The notes under the pieces are model-generated. The model worked only from the letters and a program-made list of their open reading frames with translations. It searched no databases and was not told the DNA's origin. DNA of 64,000 nt from Microbispora sp. ZYX-F-249 (lineage in GTDB: Bacteria; Actinomycetota; Actinomycetes; Streptosporangiales; Streptosporangiaceae): NCBI RefSeq assembly GCF_039649665.1, contig NZ_JBDJAW010000005.1, forward strand, positions 1 through 64,000, given 5' to 3'. The translations under genes and the position numbers were made by a program. Numbering within the stretch: the stretch's first letter is position 1; each line of letters begins with the position of its first letter. Shown piece by piece: positions 1 to 7,404 of this stretch.

Positions 1-212
1 GGTGCGCGGAAGAACAGAAGTGATGCATGAGATACACGCGCCATTGGATATGGACGTTGTCACGTTAAACATCACGTATATGCATCTCCGCTATCAGTAA
101 GCACGGATGGTCAAAAACTCCCTTCTATGGGGAGTCAGCCTTGGGTGGCGCATCTGTCCGGTGAGTGGTTCCGGGACAATTGAGACGTACGGCGTACGCC
201 AGAATCGACGGC
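1..212. other. AT-richer upstream stretch without a gene
   Basis: The first ~130 bases are clearly less GC-rich than the rest of the window. They contain short AT runs (for example near 63-80) and no open frame with actinobacterial codon bias. This is probably the upstream regulatory region of the exporter starting near 213, or the edge of something outside the window. No convincing promoter can be assigned. Confidence 0.4.
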
Positions 213-1664
213 ATGGCCGACAACCCCCCGGAACCCGGCTCTGCCGAGCATGCGAACGCCCTCCGGTACGCGTGGATGGTCTGCTCCGTCACCGGGCTCG
301 GTCTCGTGCTCATCGGGCTCAGTTCCAGCACGCTGAACGTCGCTCTCCCCTCGGTCGTCCGGCACTTCGAGGCCGGGCCGCCGGCGTCGAGCTGGATCCT
401 GCTCGCGCACCTGCTGATCAGCACCGCGACGCTGGTGTTCTTCGGCCGCGTCGCGGACCTGCTCGGCAGGCGGAAGGTCTACCTCGTCGGCTTCGCCCTC
501 TTCACCGGCGCGTCGCTGCTCGCCGGGGTCGCACCCGACGTCGGCGTCCTCATCGCCTTGCGGGCGGTCCAGGGACTCGGCGCGGCCATGATCCTGGCCA
601 ACGGCACGGTGATCGTCACCGCCGCCTTCCCGCCCGACAGGCTCAGCCAGGGGATGGGCGTCTACATGGCCACGCTCTCGGTGGCCCAGCTCGCCGGGCC
701 GACCCTCGGCGGCCTGATCGCGGACACGCTCGGCTGGCGGTGGATCTTCTGGATCAACGTCCCTGCGGGGGTGGTCGCGCTCGCCTGGGGCGCGGCGGTG
801 CTGCGGAAGGTCCCGGCCGGTCCCCGGCAGTCCGTGGACGTGCTGGGCAACCTGATCGTGTTCGCCGCCCTGTCGGCCGTACTGGTCGCGATCAGTCAGG
901 GCGAGCCGTTGCCCGGCGTGGCCGCCGCCGCGCTCGTCCCCGCGCTGTTCGCGGTGGAGCGCAGGGCCCGCAACCCGGTGCTCAACCTCACGTTGTTCGG
1001 CGGGCGCATGCTGCTGTTCGCCAATTTGGCGTCGTTCGCGAACGCGCTGGCGCGCTCGTCGCTGATCCTGCTCGCCGGGCTCTACTTCCAGGCCGCGCGC
1101 GGCGCCGACGCGCTGGCCGCCGGTGTGGGCGTGCTGCCGGTCCCCGTGGGCATGACCCTCGCCTCTCCCCTGGCGGGGGCGCTGGGCCGCCGGGTGAGCC
1201 CGTACGCGTTGTCGGTGGGAGGATGCGCGCTCTCGGCGTCGGGACTGCTCGTCCTCACGCTCGCGGCCGGCCCGGCCACGCCGTACTGGGTGATCGGCGC
1301 CGGGCTCTTCCTTTGCGGGTGCGGCAGCGGCGCCTTCCTCACCGGCAACACGACGCAGGTCATGGGCGCGCTGCCCGAGGAGAGCCGGGGGGTGGTGAAC
1401 GGCTTCCGGCTGATGGTCATGAACGTCGGCGTCGTGCTCAGCGTGGCGACGACGCTGAGCGTGCTGACCGCATCCGTCGCGCCGGCGCTGCGCGCCCAGG
1501 TCTACGCCGGGACGCTGTCACGGGTGTCCCCCGACGCGCTGCGACAGCTCATGGGCGGGTTCCGCACCACCTATCTCGTGCTGTTCTGCGTCGCGCTGCT
1601 CGGCGTCCTCTTCGCGGCCACCGCCTCGACCCCGGACATCAGGAGATCCAGGCCGAACGCGTAG
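213..1664 (+). CDS. MFS multidrug exporter, DHA2 (EmrB/QacA) type
   Basis: Predicted inner-membrane proton-coupled drug exporter of about 483 residues with 14 hydrophobic segments, the usual DHA2 size. The first helix carries the 'LNVALPSV' signature, followed by a loop with 'RVADLLGRRKVY' (MFS motif A) and 'GWRWIFWINVPAG' between helices 5 and 6. ATG 213 is preferred because it lies just before the first helix; an in-frame GTG at 165 would add 16 basic residues. No strong ribosome-binding site is seen for either start. The 3' end overlaps the convergent tetR by 94 bp. Substrate unknown. Confidence 0.85.
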   Translation: MADNPPEPGSAEHANALRYAWMVCSVTGLGLVLIGLSSSTLNVALPSVVRHFEAGPPASSWILLAHLLISTATLVFFGRVADLLGRRKVYLVGFALFTGASLLAGVAPDVGVLIALRAVQGLGAAMILANGTVIVTAAFPPDRLSQGMGVYMATLSVAQLAGPTLGGLIADTLGWRWIFWINVPAGVVALAWGAAVLRKVPAGPRQSVDVLGNLIVFAALSAVLVAISQGEPLPGVAAAALVPALFAVERRARNPVLNLTLFGGRMLLFANLASFANALARSSLILLAGLYFQAARGADALAAGVGVLPVPVGMTLASPLAGALGRRVSPYALSVGGCALSASGLLVLTLAAGPATPYWVIGAGLFLCGCGSGAFLTGNTTQVMGALPEESRGVVNGFRLMVMNVGVVLSVATTLSVLTASVAPALRAQVYAGTLSRVSPDALRQLMGGFRTTYLVLFCVALLGVLFAATASTPDIRRSRPNA

Positions 1665-2266
1665 TAGGCGTCGAGGTCGGGCTCCTCCTCCATCGCCTTG
1701 GCGTATTCGACGATCCGGGGGAACTCGCCGGCGGGGAGCCGCTCCAGGGTCAGCCGCCTCTGCCGGCGCGACTCGGCCGCCTCCGCCGCGCTGGACGCGC
1801 CGGGGCAGCCGGGCTCGTTCTCGACCAGGGCCATGGCGCCGTGCAGCAGGTAGGTGGAGACGGCGTAGCCCTCACGCAACGTGAAACCCGCCTGGGAGAG
1901 CAGCTCGAGCGCGGTGTCGGTCGCGCGGTTGAAGCTCGCCAGCTCCTGCTTCTCGACCCTCGCGAACAGCCCCGGCATGTACCGGTGCCGCCGCATCACC
2001 CCGATCAGCGCCTCGACCATCACCCGCAGCCGCACGTTCCACGGCGCCGCCGGGTCGAACTCGGGAGTGACCTGGGCGAGCAGATGGTCGGCGAGACAGA
2101 CGAACAACTGGTCCTTGTTCTTGACGTGCCAGTAGAGAGCCATCGGCGTCACCCCGAGCTCCTGGGCGAGCCGCCGCACGGTGACCGACTCCAGGCTCTC
2201 GGCGTCGGCCAGCTCCACGGCCTTCTCGACCAGACTCAGGCGGCTCAGCCGCTCCGCGTTCGCCAT
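1571..2266 (-). CDS. TetR-family repressor (TetR/TetR_C type)
   Basis: Transcriptional repressor of about 231 residues with an N-terminal helix-turn-helix ('VTVRRLAQELGVTPMALYWHVKNKDQL', given in two parts: VTVRRLAQELGVTPMA and LYWHVKNKDQL) and a C-terminal ligand domain like that of tetracycline-type TetR_C proteins. The ATG at 2266 is chosen over an upstream TTG at 2302 because a GGGAGG sequence lies about 8 nt before it, and the TTG falls beside the predicted -10 box. It is divergent from the exporter at 2376 across an operator-like region and convergent with the exporter at 213, so it probably controls one or both pumps. Confidence 0.88.
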   Translation of the reverse strand: MANAERLSRLSLVEKAVELADAESLESVTVRRLAQELGVTPMALYWHVKNKDQLFVCLADHLLAQVTPEFDPAAPWNVRLRVMVEALIGVMRRHRYMPGLFARVEKQELASFNRATDTALELLSQAGFTLREGYAVSTYLLHGAMALVENEPGCPGASSAAEAAESRRQRRLTLERLPAGEFPRIVEYAKAMEEEPDLDAYYAFGLDLLMSGVEAVAAKRTPSSATQNSTR

Positions 2267-2301
2267 GGCCCGCAGCCTCCCTACCTCCTCGGCACTTGAC
2301 A

Positions 2302-2307
2302 ACTATA
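2302..2307 (-). promoter_or_regulatory. Predicted -10 box of tetR
   Basis: Read on the minus strand this is TATAGT, about 36 nt upstream of the tetR ATG at 2266. No good -35 match is seen. It lies beside GTAC-containing sequence shared with the operator. Confidence 0.4.
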
Positions 2308-2332
2308 CGCCGTACAAGGTCTCCTATGCACC

Positions 2333-2355
2333 GTACATGTACGCGGTACATGTAC
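2333..2355. promoter_or_regulatory. Twin palindromic operator, probably for the TetR repressor
   Basis: Two identical perfect 10-bp palindromes, GTACATGTAC, lie at 2333-2342 and 2346-2355, centre to centre 13 bp. Further GTAC half-sites are at 2312-2315 and 2359-2362. They fill the interval between tetR and the divergent exporter and lie just upstream of the exporter's ribosome-binding site, which fits repression of both genes. Confidence 0.65.
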
Positions 2356-2375
2356 CTAGTACAAGAGGAGGACGC

Positions 2376-3800
2376 ATGTCCGGACGGTGGTGGGCGCTGG
2401 TCGCGGTGTCGCTCGCGACTTTCATGACCTACCTGGACAACAACGTGGTCAACGTGGCCCTGCCGACGATCCAGCGGAACCTGGCGCTGACGATCTCCGG
2501 GCTGGAGTGGATCGTGAGCGCGTACATCCTGGTGTTCGCGGGCCTGCTGCTCGCGGGCGGGCGCCTGGCGGACGTCTTCGGCCCCCGGACCGCGTTCTTC
2601 ACGGGCCTGACGGTCTTCACGCTCGCGTCGGTGGCGGCGGGCCTCGCCGGCAGCCAGGAGACGCTGATCGCCGCGCGGGCGGTGCAGGGGCTCGGCGCCG
2701 CGCTGGTGACGCCGTCGACACTGGCGTTGCTGCCGCGGATCTTCCCCGACCCGCGCGAGCGGGCGACGGCCGTCGGCGTCTGGAGCGCGGTCGGCGCTCT
2801 GGCTCTCGCGATCGGCCCGCTCACCGGCGGGTTCCTCAGCGAGAACGCCGACTGGGGCTGGATCTTCCTGATCAACCTGCCGATCGGCGTGGTCGCGGCC
2901 GTGATCGGCCTGCGTTCGATCAGGGTCGAGCGGGCGACGTCCGGGCGGATGTCCCTCGACCTGCCCGGCCTGGGCACCTCCGCCGTGGCGCTGTTCGCCC
3001 TCACCTACGCGCTCATCGAGGGCGAGTCGCGTGGGTGGACCTCGGCGCCGATCCTCGGGGCGTTCGCGGCCTTCGCGGTGGCCGCCGTCGCGTTCCTGAT
3101 CGTCGAGTCCCGCACCGCGCAGCCGATGATCGACCTCAGCCTGTTCCGTGAGCGGGTCTTCAGCGGCGGCCTGCTGTCGATGGGCCTGTGGTCGTTCGGC
3201 GTCTTCGGCATCTACTTCTTCACCGCCCTCTACCTGCAGAGCGCGCTCGGGTTCTCCCCGACCGAGGCGGGCGCGGGGTTCGTGCCGATGGCCCTGCTCA
3301 TGGCGGTGATCGCGAGCGTCTCTCCGCGGATCGCCGAGCGCTTCGGCAGCGCGGGCACGGTCGCCGTCGGCCTCGGCCTGATGGCGGTGGCCATCGGCGG
3401 GCTGTCGAGCGCGGGCGAGGGCTCCCACTACGGCGACCTGCTCCCCTGGTTCCTGCTGTACGGCGCGGGCGCCGGTCTGCTCGTCCCCCTGACGAACGTG
3501 GTGCTGGGCGCGATGCCCCCCGCGCGGGCCGGTGTGGCCTCGGGCGTGCTCAACGTCTCCCGCGAGGTCTTCGGCCTGCTCGGCATCACGATCCTGGGGG
3601 CGATCCTGAGCGCCAGGCAGAGCGCGGTCGGCGGGGCTCCGCTGCACGCCTTCCTGGAGGCCTACCGGTTCACGCTGCTGATCGCGGCGGCGATCGTGCT
3701 GGTCGGCGTCCCGGTCAGCGTGTACTCCCTGCGCCGCGGCCGGGCCGCGGCCGACGTCACCGAGCCCGCCGAGCCGGCCGTGGCCGAGCCGGTCGCCTGA
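2376..3800 (+). CDS. MFS multidrug exporter, DHA2 type, divergent from tetR
   Basis: Predicted 14-helix drug exporter of about 474 residues. Visible marks are 'NNVVNVALPTIQ' in helix 1, 'GGRLADVFGPR' (motif A), 'WGWIFLINLPIG' and a long central helix series. ATG 2376 is preceded by AGAGGAGG at 2365-2372, a strong ribosome-binding site. It is divergent from tetR with the twin GTACATGTAC operator between them, so it is the likely main target of that repressor. A loopless 14-bp palindrome (GTCGTCCGGACGAC, 3801-3814) follows the stop directly. Substrate not predictable. Confidence 0.9.
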   Translation: MSGRWWALVAVSLATFMTYLDNNVVNVALPTIQRNLALTISGLEWIVSAYILVFAGLLLAGGRLADVFGPRTAFFTGLTVFTLASVAAGLAGSQETLIAARAVQGLGAALVTPSTLALLPRIFPDPRERATAVGVWSAVGALALAIGPLTGGFLSENADWGWIFLINLPIGVVAAVIGLRSIRVERATSGRMSLDLPGLGTSAVALFALTYALIEGESRGWTSAPILGAFAAFAVAAVAFLIVESRTAQPMIDLSLFRERVFSGGLLSMGLWSFGVFGIYFFTALYLQSALGFSPTEAGAGFVPMALLMAVIASVSPRIAERFGSAGTVAVGLGLMAVAIGGLSSAGEGSHYGDLLPWFLLYGAGAGLLVPLTNVVLGAMPPARAGVASGVLNVSREVFGLLGITILGAILSARQSAVGGAPLHAFLEAYRFTLLIAAAIVLVGVPVSVYSLRRGRAAADVTEPAEPAVAEPVA

Positions 3801-3847
3801 GTCGTCCGGACGACGTCGGCAGCAGACCGGCCGGCGGCGGCGACGGA

Positions 3848-3996
3848 TCAGGGGAGCAGGATGCCGGGGAGTGGGGTGCCGACCCGCTTGACCGTGCGGA
3901 TCACCGGGGCGGTCTCCACCTCGCGCACTCCGTCCAGCGGCGCCACCCGTTCCGTGAGGTAGAGGTAGAGGGCCGCGGTGTCGCGGCAGGTCACCC
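3848..3996 (-). pseudogene. C-terminal remnant of an Lrp/AsnC-family regulator
   Basis: About 49 codons encode the end of an AsnC ligand-binding domain: 'CRDTAALYLYLTERV' followed by 'GVREVETAPVIRTVKR', a typical family C-terminus. Everything upstream (HTH and first half of the sensing domain) is missing; beyond about 3996 the frame continues only into unrelated sequence. The break abuts a protease-propeptide fragment on the other strand. Confidence 0.65.
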
Positions 3997-4000
3997 CGTG

Positions 4001-4092
4001 TTCGCCGGGTGGCGCAGCCGGGCGGCGGCGCTCTCGGAGGAGCAGGTCGTGCGTCTGCGTCGGGATCCCGCTATCGAGCACGAGGTCGCCCT
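4001..4092 (+). pseudogene. Fragment resembling an inhibitor I9 propeptide of an S8 protease
   Basis: In one plus-strand frame about 31 residues read 'FAGWRSRAAALSEEQVVRL' then 'RRDPAIEHEV'. This matches the pattern of the subtilisin propeptide (F-x-G-F-A-A-x-L-S-x-x-Q-x-x-x-L-R-x-D-P-x-V-x-x-V-E). Neither a start nor any peptidase domain is present. It is bounded by other remnants on both sides. The fragment is short, so the assignment is tentative. Confidence 0.4.
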
Positions 4093-4554
4093 CAGGCCAA
4101 CGCCCTGTGGTGGAGCGAGCAGATCAAGGCCGGCGACGTCGTACGAGGCGCGTACGGGCACCTGAAGACGGCGCCGATCCACGAGGACGACATCGCGGCG
4201 GTGGCCGTGCACGCCCTGACCGAGGACGGGCACGCCGGGCGCCGGTACACGCTCACCGGGCCCGAGGTCCTCACCCTGGCGGAGCAGGTACGGGTCATCG
4301 GCGAGGCGATCGGGCGGCCCCTGCGCTGGCAGGAGCTGACCCGGGAGGAGGAACGCGCCAGGCTGCTGGCCGACCCCGGCTTCCCCGACGGCTTCGTGGA
4401 CGAACTGCTCGACGGATACGCCAGGATGGCCGCCGCCCCGGCGCCCGCCGTCACCGCCACCGTGCCCGGCATCACCGGCGCCGCGGCCACGCCGCTGTCA
4501 CGATGGGCGGCCGAGCACGCGGCCGGCTTCGGCGGCGGACCGCGACGAGAGTGA
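4093..4554 (+). pseudogene. C-terminal half of an NmrA/NAD(P)-binding family protein
   Basis: About 153 codons encode the substrate-side half of an NmrA-like atypical short-chain dehydrogenase: 'APIHEDDIAAVAVHALTED', 'GRRYTLTGPEVLTLAEQ' and 'EAIGRPLRWQELTREEER'. The N-terminal Rossmann fold with its GATG motif is absent, and the frame upstream is the protease fragment. Either a pseudogene, or at best a truncated protein started from GTG 4009. Confidence 0.65.
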
Positions 4555-4641
4555 TCGTCATCGCCCTGGTCCTTGGTCAGGGCCCGCTCCCACGCTGAGT
4601 CCCCGTACGGCTCCGCACTCCGCGGAGCCGTACGGGAGGGT

Positions 4642-5631
4642 CTACTCCTTGATGACGTTGTCGCGCGAATCGTCGCCGTAGACCGGGTTCCAGCCGAGGT
4701 GCTCCTCGGTGACGAGCAGGCGGATCAGTCCGGACTTCCGGGTGGACTCCTCCGCCTCCCAGACGGTCCAGTCCTTCCCGACGGAAATGTCCTGTTTATG
4801 CGGATCAATGGCGTAGCCACCGAGATTTCGCGGGTTGGGCTCGATGACCGCATAGGTGACCTTCAGCCCGCGCTTCTCGATCTCCGGCACGACCTCGCCC
4901 ACCGTCTTCCCGTCCACCCGATATCCGGCGAGTGAGCGGCCCTTCATGGTCGCCGGACGATAGGCGAGGATCTCCGGCGGCGCGCTCCTCATCTGGACGC
5001 TGTCGTCGGGCACGAGCACGCACGGCTTCACCGGGTCCTCCATGAGGATCGTGCTGGTGCTGCTTCCCCCGTCGGGCAGGGCCGTGAGGGTCCAGACGAA
5101 GGTCTGGCCGGGCTTGAACAGCCGGGTGTCGATCCGCATCTGCCAGCTGTCCTTCTCCCCCGGGATGTTCGTCGGCGGGTCGTAGAGTCCCTGGGGGATG
5201 TCCTCCACGTAGGTGGCGCGCGGCTCCCGGCACTTCTTCCCCGCAGGCGCGTAGTCGACGATGGCGGGGACGCCCAGGTCGCGCAGCTGCTTCGTCAGCC
5301 CCGCGACGTCGCGGAAGTCGCGGACCCTGACCCACACGACCCCGTCGGAGTCCTTGGTGACGGCGTAGGAGCGTGTGACGAGGGCTCCGTCGTCGAGCAG
5401 GCTCGGGCCGACGACGATGCCCGCGGCGGCCACGGCGGCGGCCGCCAGGCCCAGAGCCAGCCGGCGCGGGCCGCGACGCCTGACACGCGCCGGCGCGGAC
5501 CCACCGCCGCCGGGCGGCCCGGCCGTGATCGAGGCCAGCAACGCCCGCGCCCCCGCGCCGGACGGGCGGCCGCCCGGCGCGCCGGGCTCGACCCGGGCCA
5601 GCGGCCCGATCATCTCTTCGATGTCCTTCAC
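4642..5631 (-). CDS. Single-pass membrane protein coupled to an ECF sigma factor
   Basis: Predicted product of 329 residues: a short N-terminal cytoplasmic part, one transmembrane segment (around residues 58-75, 'LALGLAAAAVAAAGIVV') and a long extracytoplasmic domain with no motif I recognise. The layout is that of the membrane partners encoded beside ECF sigma factors. The GTG start at 5631 overlaps the sigma factor stop as GTGA, so the two are translationally coupled. It may sense an envelope signal or hold the sigma factor inactive, but no clear anti-sigma zinc motif (HxxxCxxC) is present. Confidence 0.8.
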   Translation of the reverse strand: MKDIEEMIGPLARVEPGAPGGRPSGAGARALLASITAGPPGGGGSAPARVRRRGPRRLALGLAAAAVAAAGIVVGPSLLDDGALVTRSYAVTKDSDGVVWVRVRDFRDVAGLTKQLRDLGVPAIVDYAPAGKKCREPRATYVEDIPQGLYDPPTNIPGEKDSWQMRIDTRLFKPGQTFVWTLTALPDGGSSTSTILMEDPVKPCVLVPDDSVQMRSAPPEILAYRPATMKGRSLAGYRVDGKTVGEVVPEIEKRGLKVTYAVIEPNPRNLGGYAIDPHKQDISVGKDWTVWEAEESTRKSGLIRLLVTEEHLGWNPVYGDDSRDNVIKE

Positions 5632-6176
5632 AGCGGCCTCCCCGCCGGCGTCAGCCGGCTGCGTGACGTGAGATGGACGCCCGCCTCGGCGAGCGCCCGG
5701 GAAAAGCGCCGTCGGGCGCGGTAGAGCCGGATGCGTACGGCGTTGCGCGACAGGCCGAGCGCGGTGGCGATCTCGTCGCGGCCCAGCCCCTCCCACGCCA
5801 CCAGCGACAGCAGCTCGCGGTCGTCGTCGGACAGGCTCCGGAACGCCTCGCCGATCGCGGCCAGCTCGACCCCGCTCTCGGGGGAGTCTCCGTACAGGTC
5901 GGCCATCTCGGCGTCCAGCTCCGCGCTGCGGGCCTGGCGGCGTATCTCACCCCTGCGGTGGTTGGCCACCACGTTGCGGGCCACGCCGTACAACCACAGG
6001 ACGGCCTCGTCCCCCTCGGGTAAGTCGTTCACGCGCCGCCAGGCGACGGTGTAGACCTCGGCCACCACGTCGGCCGCGTCCTGCGGCGAGTCGCAGCGGC
6101 GGACCGCGTACGCCGTGAGCCGGCCGTACGTCTCCCGGTAAACGGCCTCGAACCTTGCCGACGGTTCGTCATCCAC
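5628..6176 (-). CDS. ECF-type RNA polymerase sigma factor
   Basis: About 182 residues with region 2 ('FEAVYRETYGRLTAYAVRR', 'DAADVVAEVYTVAWRR', 'WLYGVARNVVANHRR') and region 4 ('LSDDDRELLSLVAWEGL' and 'EIATALGLSRNAVRIRLYRA'). The GTG at 6176 is the likely start because it begins just before region 2 and a GGGGA sequence lies upstream; in-frame ATGs at 6251/6248 would add about 25 unconserved residues. It forms a coupled pair with the membrane protein at 4642-5631. Confidence 0.88.
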   Translation of the reverse strand: MDDEPSARFEAVYRETYGRLTAYAVRRCDSPQDAADVVAEVYTVAWRRVNDLPEGDEAVLWLYGVARNVVANHRRGEIRRQARSAELDAEMADLYGDSPESGVELAAIGEAFRSLSDDDRELLSLVAWEGLGRDEIATALGLSRNAVRIRLYRARRRFSRALAEAGVHLTSRSRLTPAGRPL

Positions 6177-6295
6177 GGGCGATCCCCATGACTGTTCCCT
6201 AACTCGGTGCGACTGCGGACATCCCTCCCATGTACGGAGCCCGCTCATCATTTCCCGCGAAATCGAGCGGGGGCGGAATCCGGGACAATGGGCCG

Positions 6296-6736
6296 GTGCC
6301 GGTACGCAGACTCGACCCGGGGAAGATCAGAGAGGCGCTCGACGCGCAGCTCGCCGATCTCGGACGGCCGCCGTTCGACGGCCCCGAGAGCGCGGCGGGC
6401 AACGCGTGCGTGCTGGCCGTGCTCGACGCCTACGAGAACGGGCGCACGCCGGTCAGGACCGCCGCCCGCGCCGCCGTACGGCACCTGCTGGACGAGCTGG
6501 CCGCGCGGGCGCCGGGCCGCTCGGTCGAGGTGCGGGTCCCGCCGTACGCCGCGGTGCAGTGCGTCGAAGGGCCCCGGCACACCCGGGGCACCCCGCCCAA
6601 CGTCATCGAGACCGACCCCCGCACCTGGCTCGAACTGGCCACGGGCCGGCTGTCCTGGGCCGGCGCCACCGACGCCGGGAAGATCTCGGCCAGCGGATCC
6701 CGGGCCGATCTGTCCGCGCTGCTGCCGCTCTGGTGA
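6296..6736 (+). CDS. SCP2-like sterol-carrier family protein
   Basis: A 146-residue protein matching the short 'sterol carrier family' proteins found near purF in actinomycetes: an N-terminal helical part ('[16 protein letters not shown]') and an SCP2-like lipid-pocket part with '[16 protein letters not shown]' and '[19 protein letters not shown]'. GTG 6296 is chosen because homologues start with this V-P-V-R-R-L-D-P segment. It is divergent from the sigma factor operon. The ligand is unknown. Confidence 0.75.
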   Translation: MPVRRLDPGKIREALDAQLADLGRPPFDGPESAAGNACVLAVLDAYENGRTPVRTAARAAVRHLLDELAARAPGRSVEVRVPPYAAVQCVEGPRHTRGTPPNVIETDPRTWLELATGRLSWAGATDAGKISASGSRADLSALLPLW

Positions 6737-6749
6737 CCTCGGCCCCGGG

Positions 6750-7241
6750 CTACCGCGGCCCGGTGAGCCTGTCCTCCACGCAGCGCTGCGCGTCCTCCTG
6801 CGTGGGATAGAGCCTGCGGTCGAAGCACTCACCGACATGCCTGGTCTGGAACCAGGTGTAGAGGATCACACCGATGAGCAGGGCGAGCAGCAAGGTCAGC
6901 ACGCTCAGCACCAGCCCGCCGACCGCCCTGCGCCTGTTGGAGTTCCGCGCGATCGCCACGATGCCGAGGACGAGCCCGACGACCGCCACGAGCGTGCCGA
7001 CGCCGCAGACCAGCAGCAGGACGAGCGAGCAGATCCCGAGCACCAGCGCGGCGGTGCCGAGCCCGCCGCCCGGCTGGGCCCCCCAGGGCCCTCCGGGAGG
7101 TCCGCCCGGCGCCGGAGGCGGCGGCAGCGGCCCCCCGTACGGCGGCTGCCCGTAGGGCGGTTGTCCGTGAGGCGGTTGTCCGGGGGGAGGTCCCGAGCCG
7201 TACGGCTCCCGCGGCTGCCCGGGGTCGTGGGGTGTCGCCAC
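6750..7241 (-). CDS. DUF4190-type small membrane protein with Pro/Gly-rich tail
   Basis: About 163 residues: a cytoplasmic N-terminus rich in Pro, Gly and Tyr with repeated 'PPYGQ/PPYGG' units, then two transmembrane segments ('AALVLGICSLVLLLVCGVG' and 'GLVLSVLTLLLALLIGVIL') and a short C-terminus with two Cys. GTG 7241 is preceded by GGGAGGG at about 7 nt. The arrangement is that of DUF4190 proteins; function unknown. It is divergent from purF. Confidence 0.75.
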   Translation of the reverse strand: MATPHDPGQPREPYGSGPPPGQPPHGQPPYGQPPYGGPLPPPPAPGGPPGGPWGAQPGGGLGTAALVLGICSLVLLLVCGVGTLVAVVGLVLGIVAIARNSNRRRAVGGLVLSVLTLLLALLIGVILYTWFQTRHVGECFDRRLYPTQEDAQRCVEDRLTGPR

Positions 7242-7369
7242 GATGATCCCTCCCGTACCGATTCTGGGGCCTGCCCGAAAGCTCAGGCTCCCCCGAAATC
7301 CGCGTGTGAGCAGGGACGACACGGCAAAGAGCGGGTGATGCTTCCGGCGCCTCACAGGCATGCCCCGGT

Positions 7370-7397
7370 TTGAGCAGCGCCAATGCCCAAATAGACT
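7370..7397 (+). promoter_or_regulatory. purF promoter giving a leaderless transcript
   Basis: TTGAGC (7370-7375), a 16-nt spacer, then TAGACT (7392-7397). Exactly 7 nt separate the -10 box from GTG 7405, so transcription should begin at or next to the start codon. Confidence 0.6.
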
Positions 7398-7404
7398 CAA
7401 GTAC

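Noticed and set aside
107-2299. Plus-strand open frame across the first exporter and tetR
   Set aside because: Arg/Pro/Gly-rich without domains; the exporter and TetR in other frames have clear motifs.
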